From: Fibrella arboris
GTDB lineage: Bacteria; Bacteroidota; Bacteroidia; Cytophagales; Spirosomataceae
DNA: 64,000 nucleotides
Assembly: GCF_041321095.1 (NCBI RefSeq)
Contig: NZ_JBGGWE010000008.1
Coordinates: forward strand, 186,001 to 250,000
Direction: 5' to 3'
A model generated the notes under the pieces. That model worked only from the letters and a program-made list of their open reading frames with translations, ran no database searches and had not been told where the DNA came from. The stretch's first letter is position 1, and every line of letters begins with the position of its first letter. Positions 16,934 through 24,522 of this stretch are shown piece by piece. The position numbers were made by a program, and so were the translations under genes.

Positions 16934-17926
16934 CTAAGCTGGAATCTGCTCAAACGTAACCGCTGGCTTGCTGCTATCCTTAAAGGCAGCGCGTGGCCGG
17001 ATGTTGAGCGTTTGAAATAATTGCTGGTCGGCATCCACATCCGGGTTGGGCGTCGTCAACAATTTATCGCCGGCGAAAATAGAATTGGCACCAGCCAAAA
17101 AGCAAAGTGCCTGCTCCTCGGTAGTCATGCGTACCCGTCCCGCCGATAGCCGCACCATGGCAGTCGGCATGATGATCCGGGCGGTGGCGATCATCCGTAC
17201 CATCTCCCACACAGACACCCGTTCCTGCTCTTCTAAAGGCGTTCCCTCGACCGGCACAAGCGCATTGACGGGTACCGACTCTGGGTGTTGGGGTAGTGTA
17301 GCCAGGGTTAACAACATACCGATCCGGTCATTATGCGATTCACCCATGCCAATGATGCCACCAGAACAGACGGAGATACCCGCGTCGCGGACGTGTCCCA
17401 GCGTATCCAGCCGGTCGTCGTAGGTACGTGTGCTGATGATGTCGCCGTAGAATTCTTCGCTGGTATCCAGGTTGTGGTTGTAGGCATATAACCCGGCATC
17501 TTTCAGTTTTTGTGCCTGGGTATCGGTCAGCATACCGAGCGTACAGCAGACCTCCATACCCATGGCATTGACACCACGTACCATATCGAGCACATTGTCG
17601 AAATCGCGGTTATCGCGCACTTCACGCCAGGCGGCGCCCATACAGAACCGGCTGCTGCCCGTTGCTTTGGCCCGGCTGGCTGCTTCCAGCACCTCATTGA
17701 CTTCCAACAGCTTATGTACCTTCACGTTGGTATGGTACCGGGCTGCCTGCGGGCAATAAGCGCAGTCTTCGGGGCAACCACCCGTTTTGACCGATAGCAA
17801 CGTACAGACCTGCACCTCCTGCGGATCGTGGTGTTGCCGATGTACCGTGGCGGCGCGGTACATCAGGTCTAGTACAGGGCTATTGTAAATGTCAGCGACC
17901 TCGTCGCGGGTCCAGTCTGTGCGCAT
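16934..17926 (-). CDS. bioB: Biotin synthase
   Basis: A 330-residue radical-SAM enzyme that inserts sulfur into dethiobiotin, the last step of biotin synthesis. The [4Fe-4S] cysteines are Cys51, Cys55 and Cys58 in GGCPEDCAYCPQ. The Arg and Cys ligands of the second cluster region are represented by the conserved CCTLGML and YNHNLDTSEEFY segments and ARIIMPTAMVRLSAGRV. The length matches the family. No other biotin gene is in the window, so bioB stands alone here. A palindrome of heptamer repeats begins 23 bp upstream of its start, which leaves very little room for a promoter outside that repeat. Confidence 0.97.
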   Translation of the reverse strand: MRTDWTRDEVADIYNSPVLDLMYRAATVHRQHHDPQEVQVCTLLSVKTGGCPEDCAYCPQAARYHTNVKVHKLLEVNEVLEAASRAKATGSSRFCMGAAWREVRDNRDFDNVLDMVRGVNAMGMEVCCTLGMLTDTQAQKLKDAGLYAYNHNLDTSEEFYGDIISTRTYDDRLDTLGHVRDAGISVCSGGIIGMGESHNDRIGMLLTLATLPQHPESVPVNALVPVEGTPLEEQERVSVWEMVRMIATARIIMPTAMVRLSAGRVRMTTEEQALCFLAGANSIFAGDKLLTTPNPDVDADQQLFQTLNIRPRAAFKDSSKPAVTFEQIPA

Positions 17927-17949
17927 AGTGGTATCGAAACGTTTCTAAA

Positions 17950-18160
17950 AGTGTCAGGTTTCAAGGTTCAGATTTCAGGTTTCAAGTTTCAGGTTTCAGG
18001 TTTCAGGTTTCAAGTTTCAGGTTTCAGGTTTCAAGTGCTCCGCTTAGCCAGCATATCATGACAAGCGGAGCACTTGAAACCTGAACCTTGAAACCTGAAA
18101 CTTGAAACCTTGAAACCTGAAACTTGAAACCTTGAAACTTGAACCTTGAAACCTGACACT
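17950..18160. repeat. 211-bp palindrome built from TTTCAGG/TTTCAAG heptamers
   Basis: The left arm (17950-18045) is a chain of heptamers TTTCAGG, TTTCAAG and GTTCAGG-like variants, ending in GTGCTCCGCTT. The right arm (18063-18160) is its reverse complement, starting AAGCGGAGCAC. The loop is about 17 bases. The arms are near-perfect over almost 100 bp, so RNA from this gap would fold into a very long hairpin. It fills the whole gap between the bioB start and the stop codon of the thioredoxin-TPR gene. Related copies are at 22662-22797 and 29639-29728. Confidence 0.95.
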
Positions 18161-19372
18161 TTACTTCAATTTATTGATAAGTTCAGTATTTCGCTTGGTA
18201 TCAATGTGGTTAGCCTGGGCCAGTTCCATCGACCGCGTAGCTGCCTGGCGCGCTTCGGCAGCCCGGCCGGCCCGGCGGTAGGCTTCAGCCTGCTCAAAAT
18301 ACAAGTCTGTCTGTTCAGCGGGTGTCGGCTTCAGGGCCAGCGCTTTAGCGATCCATTTCGTTAGTGAGGGTACATCGGCGGGGTCAGGGCTGTTGCGGTT
18401 ATACAACCGGGCCACGTAAATATATTCGGGTACCGACAGCGAATGTGTGGTAATGTGACTGTTCATGCGTTCGGCAGCCTGTCCAGCCTGTTTAAGCCGG
18501 AAATACGCGTTCACTTCAGGTAGTAACGTGCGCGACGAAGCCACTTTGGGATCGATACCAATGCGCGTAAGTCCGTCGTATACCTGCTTGATCTGGGCGG
18601 GTGAATACCGGCCGCCACGACTGCTATAGAGCGACGACATCAGGATATTCTCCGCCACATCCACGGCCGCCTGCCCATACTGTTTTTTGTAGACGGCCAT
18701 GTTGCTGACCAGACTGCGGGCGAGTGGGTTATCCATATCAATGACCAGCTTTTGTGTTACCAGCCAGTTGGTATTGCTGGCGTGTGTATTGGCGGGCTGC
18801 TGACTGGCATACGCCTCCATCGCCGCCATGTTTGTCACCGTGTCGCTGATAACCCGGCTGTACATCGCCAGATCGATCAGGAAATTGGGTGATTTCTCGC
18901 CGGCAGCAAATCGCTGTTTCCAGGTCTGGCTGCGTGTCGACGGGGCCACCGCATTGTTGGCGTGACGAATCAGTTCATCGGCCGAATTCTGGCTCATGGC
19001 AAAATGAACCAGTTCGCCATTGGGCGTGAAAAACAGGAACAGCGGCAGCGAGGGCACATAGTATTTTTTAGACTTCAGCCATTCGCGGGTTGCTGGCTGG
19101 TTCACGTCTGCTTTTGTGCTGACAAACTTGGCATTGTAGGATTTGCCAACCCGACTGTCGGCCAGCGTGGGCATGAAGCTCTGGCAAACATGGCAGTCGG
19201 GCGAATAAACCTCTACAAAAACGAGTTTACCTGCCTTCTGGGCCGATTTGAACACGGTGCTCAGGGGTGCCTGCTGAAAAGCGACTCCTTTTTGAGCAAT
19301 CACCTGCGTAGTGCAAAAAAGGCCGATCAGCAGGAAGAATGGCCGCAGTTGACGTGAAAACAAACGATACAT
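18161..19372 (-). CDS. Secreted thioredoxin-fold protein with TPR-like C-terminus
   Basis: A 403-residue protein with a signal peptide (hydrophobic 11-24, cleavage near VIAQ). A thioredoxin-like domain (about 30-150) has the redox motif CHVC (Cys60, Cys63) and the cis-Pro region VPSLPLFLFF. The remaining 230 residues are helical and end in TPR-like pairs (LYFEQAEAYRRAGRAAEARQ). It likely reduces or isomerises disulfides in the periplasm, or acts as a specialised thiol protein; the substrate is unknown. Proteins with this plan are common in Bacteroidota. Transcribed in the same direction as bioB, but separated from it by the 211-bp palindrome. Confidence 0.82.
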   Translation of the reverse strand: MYRLFSRQLRPFFLLIGLFCTTQVIAQKGVAFQQAPLSTVFKSAQKAGKLVFVEVYSPDCHVCQSFMPTLADSRVGKSYNAKFVSTKADVNQPATREWLKSKKYYVPSLPLFLFFTPNGELVHFAMSQNSADELIRHANNAVAPSTRSQTWKQRFAAGEKSPNFLIDLAMYSRVISDTVTNMAAMEAYASQQPANTHASNTNWLVTQKLVIDMDNPLARSLVSNMAVYKKQYGQAAVDVAENILMSSLYSSRGGRYSPAQIKQVYDGLTRIGIDPKVASSRTLLPEVNAYFRLKQAGQAAERMNSHITTHSLSVPEYIYVARLYNRNSPDPADVPSLTKWIAKALALKPTPAEQTDLYFEQAEAYRRAGRAAEARQAATRSMELAQANHIDTKRNTELINKLK

Positions 19373-19411
19373 GGGATAAGTACGGTGAGAACTGTAAGAG
19401 ATCGCCTGGGA

Positions 19412-19765
19412 TTACCTGCCTGCCTGATTTTCGGCCCGGAACTCCGCTTCGACCCGTTTGCTCAGGCTACGGCAAAGATTGTCGATATCGTCGGCCATGG
19501 CTGCGTCGTTGGTGGCGGTGCGTACGGTACTGGCAATGCCGCCCATAATTTCGATCATAAACCGCTTCATGTCGCCGACTTCCATGTCTTTTGTCCACAA
19601 GTCGATTTTAAGGGTATTGCGGTGGTAATGATCCCAAACAGCGATAGAAACGCCTTTTGTGTCATTCAGGCCTTCGTTTGGGTTATCGGTAGCGTCCCAA
19701 TAGATTTTGTCAGGTACGTTGTCGTTGTCTAGCTCAACGGTGAAATTTATTTCGGATTGGCGCAT
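19412..19765 (-). CDS. gldC: Gliding motility protein GldC
   Basis: A 117-residue cytoplasmic protein recognised as GldC by SEINFTVELDNDNVPDKIYW, WDATDNP and the segment TLKIDLWTKDMEVGDMKRF. GldC is required for efficient gliding in Flavobacterium, but its biochemical role is unclear; it has no signal peptide. Length is as expected. The stretch CCTCC on the plus strand just before the start (AGGAGG-like on the minus strand, near 19770) gives an unusual clear ribosome-binding site for this genome. No other gld gene is in the window, which is normal for gldC. Confidence 0.93.
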   Translation of the reverse strand: MRQSEINFTVELDNDNVPDKIYWDATDNPNEGLNDTKGVSIAVWDHYHRNTLKIDLWTKDMEVGDMKRFMIEIMGGIASTVRTATNDAAMADDIDNLCRSLSKRVEAEFRAENQAGR

Positions 19766-19775
19766 TTTGGAGGAT

Positions 19776-19872
19776 GTTTACAGTTTGCTGTTTACCGTCT
19801 TCCGTTGCTTCGCTCAGGTACGTATCTGGCCACAGCGGAGCAACAGAAGACGGTAAGCAGCAAACTGTAAAC
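19776..19872. repeat. 97-bp palindrome with 39-bp arms
   Basis: Arms 19776-19814 and 19834-19872 are inverted repeats with three mismatches. The outer parts begin GTTTACAGTTTGCTG, and the inner ends are GYTCCGCT-like (GCTTCGCT and its partner AGCGGAGC). It lies between eboF and gldC. Similar words occur in the palindromes at 39048-39095 and 40922-41003. Confidence 0.9.
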
Positions 19873-19897
19873 TTATTTTGGATCAAAATTAAGCATT

Positions 19898-21292
19898 TTA
19901 AGAACGTACTGGCGCTAAAACTGGGCTGTTGAGGTGCTGCCAGATCACGTCATACACCTCAACGGCGTCTAATTCAGGCTGTTCGGCAACGGTAGTATCG
20001 GTGATCAGTACCGGGTAATATTCCTGGCCAATGTTTACGCCACCATGAGAGCCTTTCACCAGGGTGGCATCGAGCGAGATGACATCCATCAGGTAGCGGA
20101 ATCCCAGCAACTTACGCGCCAGTTTATACCCTGCCCTGGCCTTAATCAACGGGTTTGTCTGGTCCATGAACAGCTCAACGGGGTCGTAGCCGGGTTTGCG
20201 GTGAATATCGACTATCTGCGCGTAATCAGGCTTTTTGGCATCGTCGAGCCAGTAGTAGTAGGCAAACCAGCTATCAGCTTTGGCAATGGCGACCAGATCG
20301 CCCGACCGTTCGTGGTCGAGGTGATTGGCTTTTTTACCGGCTTCGTCCAGCACGTCGGCGACGCCGGGCAACGCTTCCAGTAAGGCTTTCACACGAGGTA
20401 GCTGGGCGGGGTCATTGACATACACGTGGGCTATCTGGTGGTCGGGTGCCGCAAAGGCCGCGCTGGCCCCGGCGTCGAGCAGTTCGCGCCCGGCTTCAAC
20501 ACGCACCGCAATCAAACCCGCCTCGCGAAGTGCCCGGTTGATGTATACAGGCCTGCTGACGCTGTTGATCCCATATTCAGACAGCAGAATGACCTTTGTC
20601 TGCTTCTGTTCATAAAACTTGACCAGGTCGGCCACCAGTTGATCGATCTCCCGCAGATCACTTGCCATCTTGCCAAAGTCGACGCCGTATTTCTGAAGGC
20701 CGTAGTCGAGGTGAGGCAGGTAAATGAGCGTCAGCGTTGGGTTGTGTTTGTCGTCGACGTACATCGAGGCATCAGCGATCCACTTCGAGCAAACAATATT
20801 AGCATTTGGCCCCCAAAAGTTAAACAGCGGGAACGTACCCAACTGTTGGGTTAATTCATCACGGAGTTCGGCCGGGTGGCTGTAACAGTCGGGCATTTTC
20901 AGGCCGTCGGCATGGTACTGCGGGCGCGGCGTTACTGAATAGTCGACGGAGGCGTACATATTATACCACCAGAACATCTTGGAACAGGTAAAGGACGGGT
21001 CTTCGCGTTTGGCGCGTTCCCAGATTTTCTCGGCCTGAACGAGCCTGTTCGACTGTTTCCAGAATTTTACTTCGGCGTCTTCCCGGTCATACCAGCCATT
21101 GCCGACAATGCCGTGTTCCGACGGCCATTTACCGGTCACATAGCAACTTTGTGCGGTAGTGGTGACCGCTGGCAGCACCGGCTTAATGTAGGTCAGATGC
21201 CGTTTGGCGATGTATTGCGTTAAAAACGGCGTATGCTCGCCGAGCAGACTGGCACTGAGGCCAACAATGTCTATGACTACGGTCTTGTTCAT
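19898..21292 (-). CDS. eboF: EboF, alkaline phosphatase/nucleotide pyrophosphatase-fold protein
   Basis: A 464-residue protein of the alkaline phosphatase superfamily. The N-terminus VVIDIVGLS carries the first metal Asp8, and PAVTTTAQS (41-49) holds the Thr nucleophile. Later metal motifs are LPHLDYGLQKYG, LLSEYGINSV and a distal KGSHGG. This is the pattern of nucleotide pyrophosphatase/phosphodiesterases, without a signal peptide. As the last gene of an eboA-F set, it is assigned to EboF by context and length. The substrate in ebo clusters is unknown; a phosphodiester or nucleotide-linked metabolite is a reasonable guess. A palindrome separates it from eboE. Confidence 0.85.
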   Translation of the reverse strand: MNKTVVIDIVGLSASLLGEHTPFLTQYIAKRHLTYIKPVLPAVTTTAQSCYVTGKWPSEHGIVGNGWYDREDAEVKFWKQSNRLVQAEKIWERAKREDPSFTCSKMFWWYNMYASVDYSVTPRPQYHADGLKMPDCYSHPAELRDELTQQLGTFPLFNFWGPNANIVCSKWIADASMYVDDKHNPTLTLIYLPHLDYGLQKYGVDFGKMASDLREIDQLVADLVKFYEQKQTKVILLSEYGINSVSRPVYINRALREAGLIAVRVEAGRELLDAGASAAFAAPDHQIAHVYVNDPAQLPRVKALLEALPGVADVLDEAGKKANHLDHERSGDLVAIAKADSWFAYYYWLDDAKKPDYAQIVDIHRKPGYDPVELFMDQTNPLIKARAGYKLARKLLGFRYLMDVISLDATLVKGSHGGVNIGQEYYPVLITDTTVAEQPELDAVEVYDVIWQHLNSPVLAPVRS

Positions 21293-21304
21293 AACTCCCT
21301 GTAG

Positions 21305-21367
21305 GGCCGAAGCTCCAGCTTCGGTAGTGAAAGACTGTTCAAAACTACCGAAGCTGGAGCTTCGGCC
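21305..21367. repeat. Perfect palindrome between eboE and eboF
   Basis: Arms 21305-21328 and 21344-21367 are perfect 24-bp inverted repeats with a 15-base loop. Each arm also contains an inner repeat (GAAGCTCCAGCTTC), so smaller hairpins can form within each arm. It could attenuate or stabilise the ebo transcript. Confidence 0.92.
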
Positions 21368-21448
21368 TTAGGCGCCCGGTGCCGCTACAACGGCTTAAAC
21401 CCGTTCCGTATCCATAAAGATGCCCCTCTTTTTCGGGGAATACCTATG

Positions 21449-22642
21449 TCAGTAAACATGAAGCACTTTTTTCACCCAGTCGATCTCGCGGCTGATCGAA
21501 TCGCTGATGGGTAGCTGAAGATCGGCAGGCAGTACGCCCCAGGTATAGGTTTCTATCTCGAGCTGATTGGTAAACGGCTGGGTACGTTGCCTGTTCAACA
21601 CGTCGATTACACTAGGCTGCGTAGACTGTAAAACGCCATAACGCTCCAGAAACAAGGGTACGTGAAAGTGAACGCGCCATTCCCGGTGGGTTTTCGCATC
21701 GAAGTCGGCCAGCGCATCGGGCAGGTCGTCGTAATGCGTCAGCGTACCGTCTGACCGGCGGGCCACCACCTGATGCAGGTACGTTGGTTCGTCGAAGGCG
21801 GTAATGGCCTGATAGGTGGCCTGTGCATCCTGTGCGAACTGAAGGCGGATGGCGGAACTGACCTGCACTTTGCCTACCCGGATATTGGCCTCAGCCAGCG
21901 ATGCCAGCACGGTCTCCATGTCTTCGTAGGCGACCGCCACGTGGCAAACATCGTAGCATAATTGAATGTGCTCACGAAGGGCAGCATCCGCATCGGGTTC
22001 GTTCAGGCCCTGCTGTTTGGCCAGGTGCATCCTGGCGGCTGGCCGCAGGTCCTGAGTATACCAGGCCACAAAATCGGCCACATTATCGAGCAGGCCGTCG
22101 GGTTCGGGCTCAATGTCCAGGTGGAGCACCTTACCCGTCTCGGCCCGAAGGCGAATCAACGCATCCAGTACACGGAGCACGTTTTGCGTAGCCATTTGTG
22201 TGGCCTGCTGTCTGGCTTCGGCCGAAGTCCACCATAACCGATACGATAGGGGCGAGGTAGAAACGCCGCCGTCTGTCTCGCTGTCGGGCAGGAGTTTGGC
22301 CAGCAGCCGGAACAGGCGGATGGTATAATCGGTCCGTTCGTTGGTGGTCCAGTCGGGCGCGTGTACCTGGTCTTTTACCCGTTCATTGTGAAAACCACCA
22401 TACGGAAAGCCATTCATGGTATATACGTAGCAACCTGCTTCCGAGAGCCACGACTGAAGGGCCTCGAGGTTCGGATCAGTCATCAGGTCGATACTGGCCT
22501 GGTTGGCAAGCCGGAGACCCAATGGGAGTGGATCGGTCGGTGAAACGGCCGCTTTAATGGCTGGAACCTGCTCGCGCAAGTGTTGAAAATGGTCGTTCCA
22601 CGTTTCACCGGGGTGAATATTAGTGCAGTAGCCGAGGTGCAT
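21449..22642 (-). CDS. eboE: EboE, TIM-barrel metabolite-traffic protein
   Basis: A 397-residue protein with a xylose-isomerase-like TIM barrel. The N-terminus MHLGYCTNIHPGETW is a strong EboE signature, followed by LGLRLANQASIDL, VYTMNGFPYGGFHNERVKD and LHLDIEPEPDGLLDN, where Glu and Asp suit metal binding. LCYDVCHVAVAYEDME resembles the barrel's metal-binding strand. Family members sit in ebo clusters and are annotated as metabolite-traffic proteins; no reaction has been shown. It lies between eboD and eboF with palindromes on both sides, one of them a heptamer-type repeat that begins 20 bp from its start codon. Confidence 0.9.
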   Translation of the reverse strand: MHLGYCTNIHPGETWNDHFQHLREQVPAIKAAVSPTDPLPLGLRLANQASIDLMTDPNLEALQSWLSEAGCYVYTMNGFPYGGFHNERVKDQVHAPDWTTNERTDYTIRLFRLLAKLLPDSETDGGVSTSPLSYRLWWTSAEARQQATQMATQNVLRVLDALIRLRAETGKVLHLDIEPEPDGLLDNVADFVAWYTQDLRPAARMHLAKQQGLNEPDADAALREHIQLCYDVCHVAVAYEDMETVLASLAEANIRVGKVQVSSAIRLQFAQDAQATYQAITAFDEPTYLHQVVARRSDGTLTHYDDLPDALADFDAKTHREWRVHFHVPLFLERYGVLQSTQPSVIDVLNRQRTQPFTNQLEIETYTWGVLPADLQLPISDSISREIDWVKKVLHVY

Positions 22643-22661
22643 GGAGGGAGGTTTCGTGGGA

Positions 22662-22797
22662 TACGTGTCGGGTTCCGAGTTTCAGGTTTCAAGTTTCAGG
22701 GTTCAGGTTTCAAGTGCTCCGCTTATTACGATATACTGGATAAGCGGAGCACTTGAAACTTGAAACTTGAAACTTGAACCCTGAAACCCGACACGTA
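22662..22797. repeat. 136-bp heptamer-type palindrome between eboD and eboE
   Basis: Left arm 22662-22725 and right arm 22741-22797 are imperfect inverted repeats made of TTTCAGG/TTTCAAG units, with GTGCTCCGCTTA at the inner end, as in the 17950-18160 copy. Outer ends are TACGTGTCGGG and its complement. Confidence 0.93.
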
Positions 22798-22802
22798 CCT
22801 CT

Positions 22803-23960
22803 TTATACGTTTGACAATGAATTAACTTCCAGTCTGGCCACGGCCTGTCGGATAAGCGATACCTCCATTTCATGTACTTCAACGCCTGTACCCAGCGCAT
22901 CGAGGAGGGTAATGGTCAGTTCACCGCCGAGGTGCTCTTGAAATTCAGCCAGTCCACGGACGAGATGCTCGCTGTTGTTTTCGGCCAAAGCCGGATGAAA
23001 CAGATCGAAGCCAACCCCCTGCAGTACACGCAGGACTCGGTCAACATCAACTTCCCGAATGCGGCCAGCCAGTTGCGAGTAAACCACGTCGAGGGCGATA
23101 CCGATGGCTACCGCTTCGCCGTGCCGAACCGAAAAGTTAGTAAGGTATTCCAGTTTATGCGCGGCCCAGTGGCCAAAGTCCAGCGGACGAGCCGACCCCA
23201 TCTCGAAAGGGTCGCCCCCCGAAATATGCTGCATATGAAGAGCAGCGCAGCGATAGATGAGGGAACTCATGGCCTCACTGTCTCGGTGAGCCAGGGCACT
23301 GGTATTCGCCTCCAGCCACTCAAAAAAAGACAGGTCTTTAATCAACGCCACCTTTACGGCTTCAGCAATGCCCGATCGCCAGTCGCGGTCGTCGAGTGTG
23401 GTCAGGAAATGGGCATCATTGAATACGGCAACTGGTGGTGCAAACGTACCCACGAAGTTCTTCTTCCCTTTGAAGTTTATCCCGTTTTTCACGCCAACCC
23501 CCGAGTCATTCTGCGACAGTACGGTGGTTGGGATCCGAATATGCCGAACGCCCCGGTGGGCAATGGCGGCAGCATAGCCTACCAGATCAAGCACTGCGCC
23601 GCCACCGATACCCACGATGTAAGAATGGCGGTCTATGCCATAGTCGTTCACCGCATCAACGATCAGATCAACCAGAGCAGGGTCATTTTTGGCGGCTTCG
23701 CCACCGGGCACATAGATCGGGTCAGCAACGAGCTGAACGGCAGTAGTAGAAGCCAGGTACGTCCGAATGTCGGCGGTTAACGTCGGGTGATTGTGCGCTA
23801 CGCCTTCGTCAACTACAACCAGCAATTTTTTACTTGTTCCGTGTGCCGCCTGTTGCGTCAGGAAATCACGGAGGATTGGATTCGTTACGCTGAACAGATT
23901 AGTAGTGAACGAAACAGAATAAGTGAAGGGAACGCTGAATGATTGTTGAAGTGAGGTCAT
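22803..23960 (-). CDS. eboD: EboD, 3-dehydroquinate synthase-like enzyme
   Basis: A 385-residue protein of the dehydroquinate synthase superfamily. The start is ATG 23960 (MTSLQQSFSVPF), consistent with the promoter at 23988-23995. It has the NAD-binding GGGAVLDLVGYAA, RIPTTVLSQNDSGVGVKNG, the GIAEAVKVALIKD segment with metal Glu/Lys, and the His ligands in FGHWAAHKLE and RHGEAVAIG. In ebo clusters this enzyme is thought to make a sugar-derived cyclic product by an AroB-like reaction, not shikimate. A true aroB is not seen in the window, so primary aromatic synthesis cannot be excluded from sequence alone, but the context favours EboD. Confidence 0.9.
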   Translation of the reverse strand: MTSLQQSFSVPFTYSVSFTTNLFSVTNPILRDFLTQQAAHGTSKKLLVVVDEGVAHNHPTLTADIRTYLASTTAVQLVADPIYVPGGEAAKNDPALVDLIVDAVNDYGIDRHSYIVGIGGGAVLDLVGYAAAIAHRGVRHIRIPTTVLSQNDSGVGVKNGINFKGKKNFVGTFAPPVAVFNDAHFLTTLDDRDWRSGIAEAVKVALIKDLSFFEWLEANTSALAHRDSEAMSSLIYRCAALHMQHISGGDPFEMGSARPLDFGHWAAHKLEYLTNFSVRHGEAVAIGIALDVVYSQLAGRIREVDVDRVLRVLQGVGFDLFHPALAENNSEHLVRGLAEFQEHLGGELTITLLDALGTGVEVHEMEVSLIRQAVARLEVNSLSNV

Positions 23961-23987
23961 TTCAAAGTAGTCAGATAAAGGAAAAGA

Positions 23988-23995
23988 CAAATTTA
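23988..23995 (-). promoter_or_regulatory. TAnnTTTG promoter element inside the ebo cluster, before eboD
   Basis: TAAATTTG on the minus strand is an exact -7 consensus, 28 bp upstream of the eboD ATG. It implies that eboD-E-F form a transcription unit separate from eboA-B-C. Confidence 0.5.
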
Positions 23996-24093
23996 CCCAT
24001 GATTACCCATGTTTCGATAATGATTTGTACGCGGCTAAACCATTCAGGCACCGCTCTGTCAAAGGGTTGATTACGTCAAACCAACACATGAAC

Positions 24094-24420
24094 ATGAAAA
24101 CGATAAAATTAGTGGCGGTGGCCCTGCTGCTTTCCGGTTGTGCCTACGCGCAGACACAACCGGGTTCCCCTACGTCTGCGAACTCGCCTGGCCTGCATCA
24201 GCGGCATCGAGACATGACACCAGAACAGCGGGCGGCGCTGAAAGCCGACCGGAAGGCCAAGTTTGATAAAATGACGCCCGACGAACGAAAAGCCTTCCGC
24301 GAAGCACACCGCGCGCAGCGGCAAGCCAAACTTAACGCACTACCAGCCGATCAGCGGGCAAAAATCGTAGAAAAGCACCGTACCCGACACATGCAGCGGA
24401 AGCAGGAGAAGGTGAAGTAG
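24094..24420 (+). CDS. Small charged secreted helical protein inside the ebo cluster
   Basis: A 108-residue product from ATG 24094 (another ATG at 24088 adds two residues). The signal MKTIKLVAVALLLSGCAYAQ can be read as a lipobox (LSGC) or as a signal-peptidase I site (AYA-Q). The mature part is highly charged with repeats of the form MTPEQRAALKADRKAKFDKM and MTPDERKAFREAHRAQRQ, a pattern like Spy/CpxP or DUF4890 periplasmic proteins, which bind unfolded protein or metal. It is the only plus-strand gene in the ebo block, lying between eboC and eboD, and ends in a bidirectional terminator. A link to ebo is unproven. Confidence 0.75.
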   Translation: MKTIKLVAVALLLSGCAYAQTQPGSPTSANSPGLHQRHRDMTPEQRAALKADRKAKFDKMTPDERKAFREAHRAQRQAKLNALPADQRAKIVEKHRTRHMQRKQEKVK

Positions 24421-24449
24421 ACCTTATCGTATAAAACCCCTCCTGAACT

Positions 24450-24510
24450 CATTGCTTTCGCCCGATCCTTCACCCCCCTCACTTGGTTGAAGGATCGGGC
24501 GAAAGCAATG
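24450..24510. terminator. Bidirectional terminator between the charged protein gene and eboC
   Basis: Arms 24450-24472 and 24488-24510 are perfect 23-bp inverted repeats with a 15-base loop, between two convergent genes. Confidence 0.85.
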
Positions 24511-24522
24511 GCTCACGGTCCG

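Noticed and set aside
17950..18160. Repeated units resembling a small CRISPR array
   Set aside because: Units are 7 bp, contiguous and mirrored in a palindrome. There are no spacers of uniform length and no cas genes.
22872..23780. Plus-strand open frame of 302 codons inside eboD
   Set aside because: Antisense shadow of a clearly recognised dehydroquinate-synthase-like gene.
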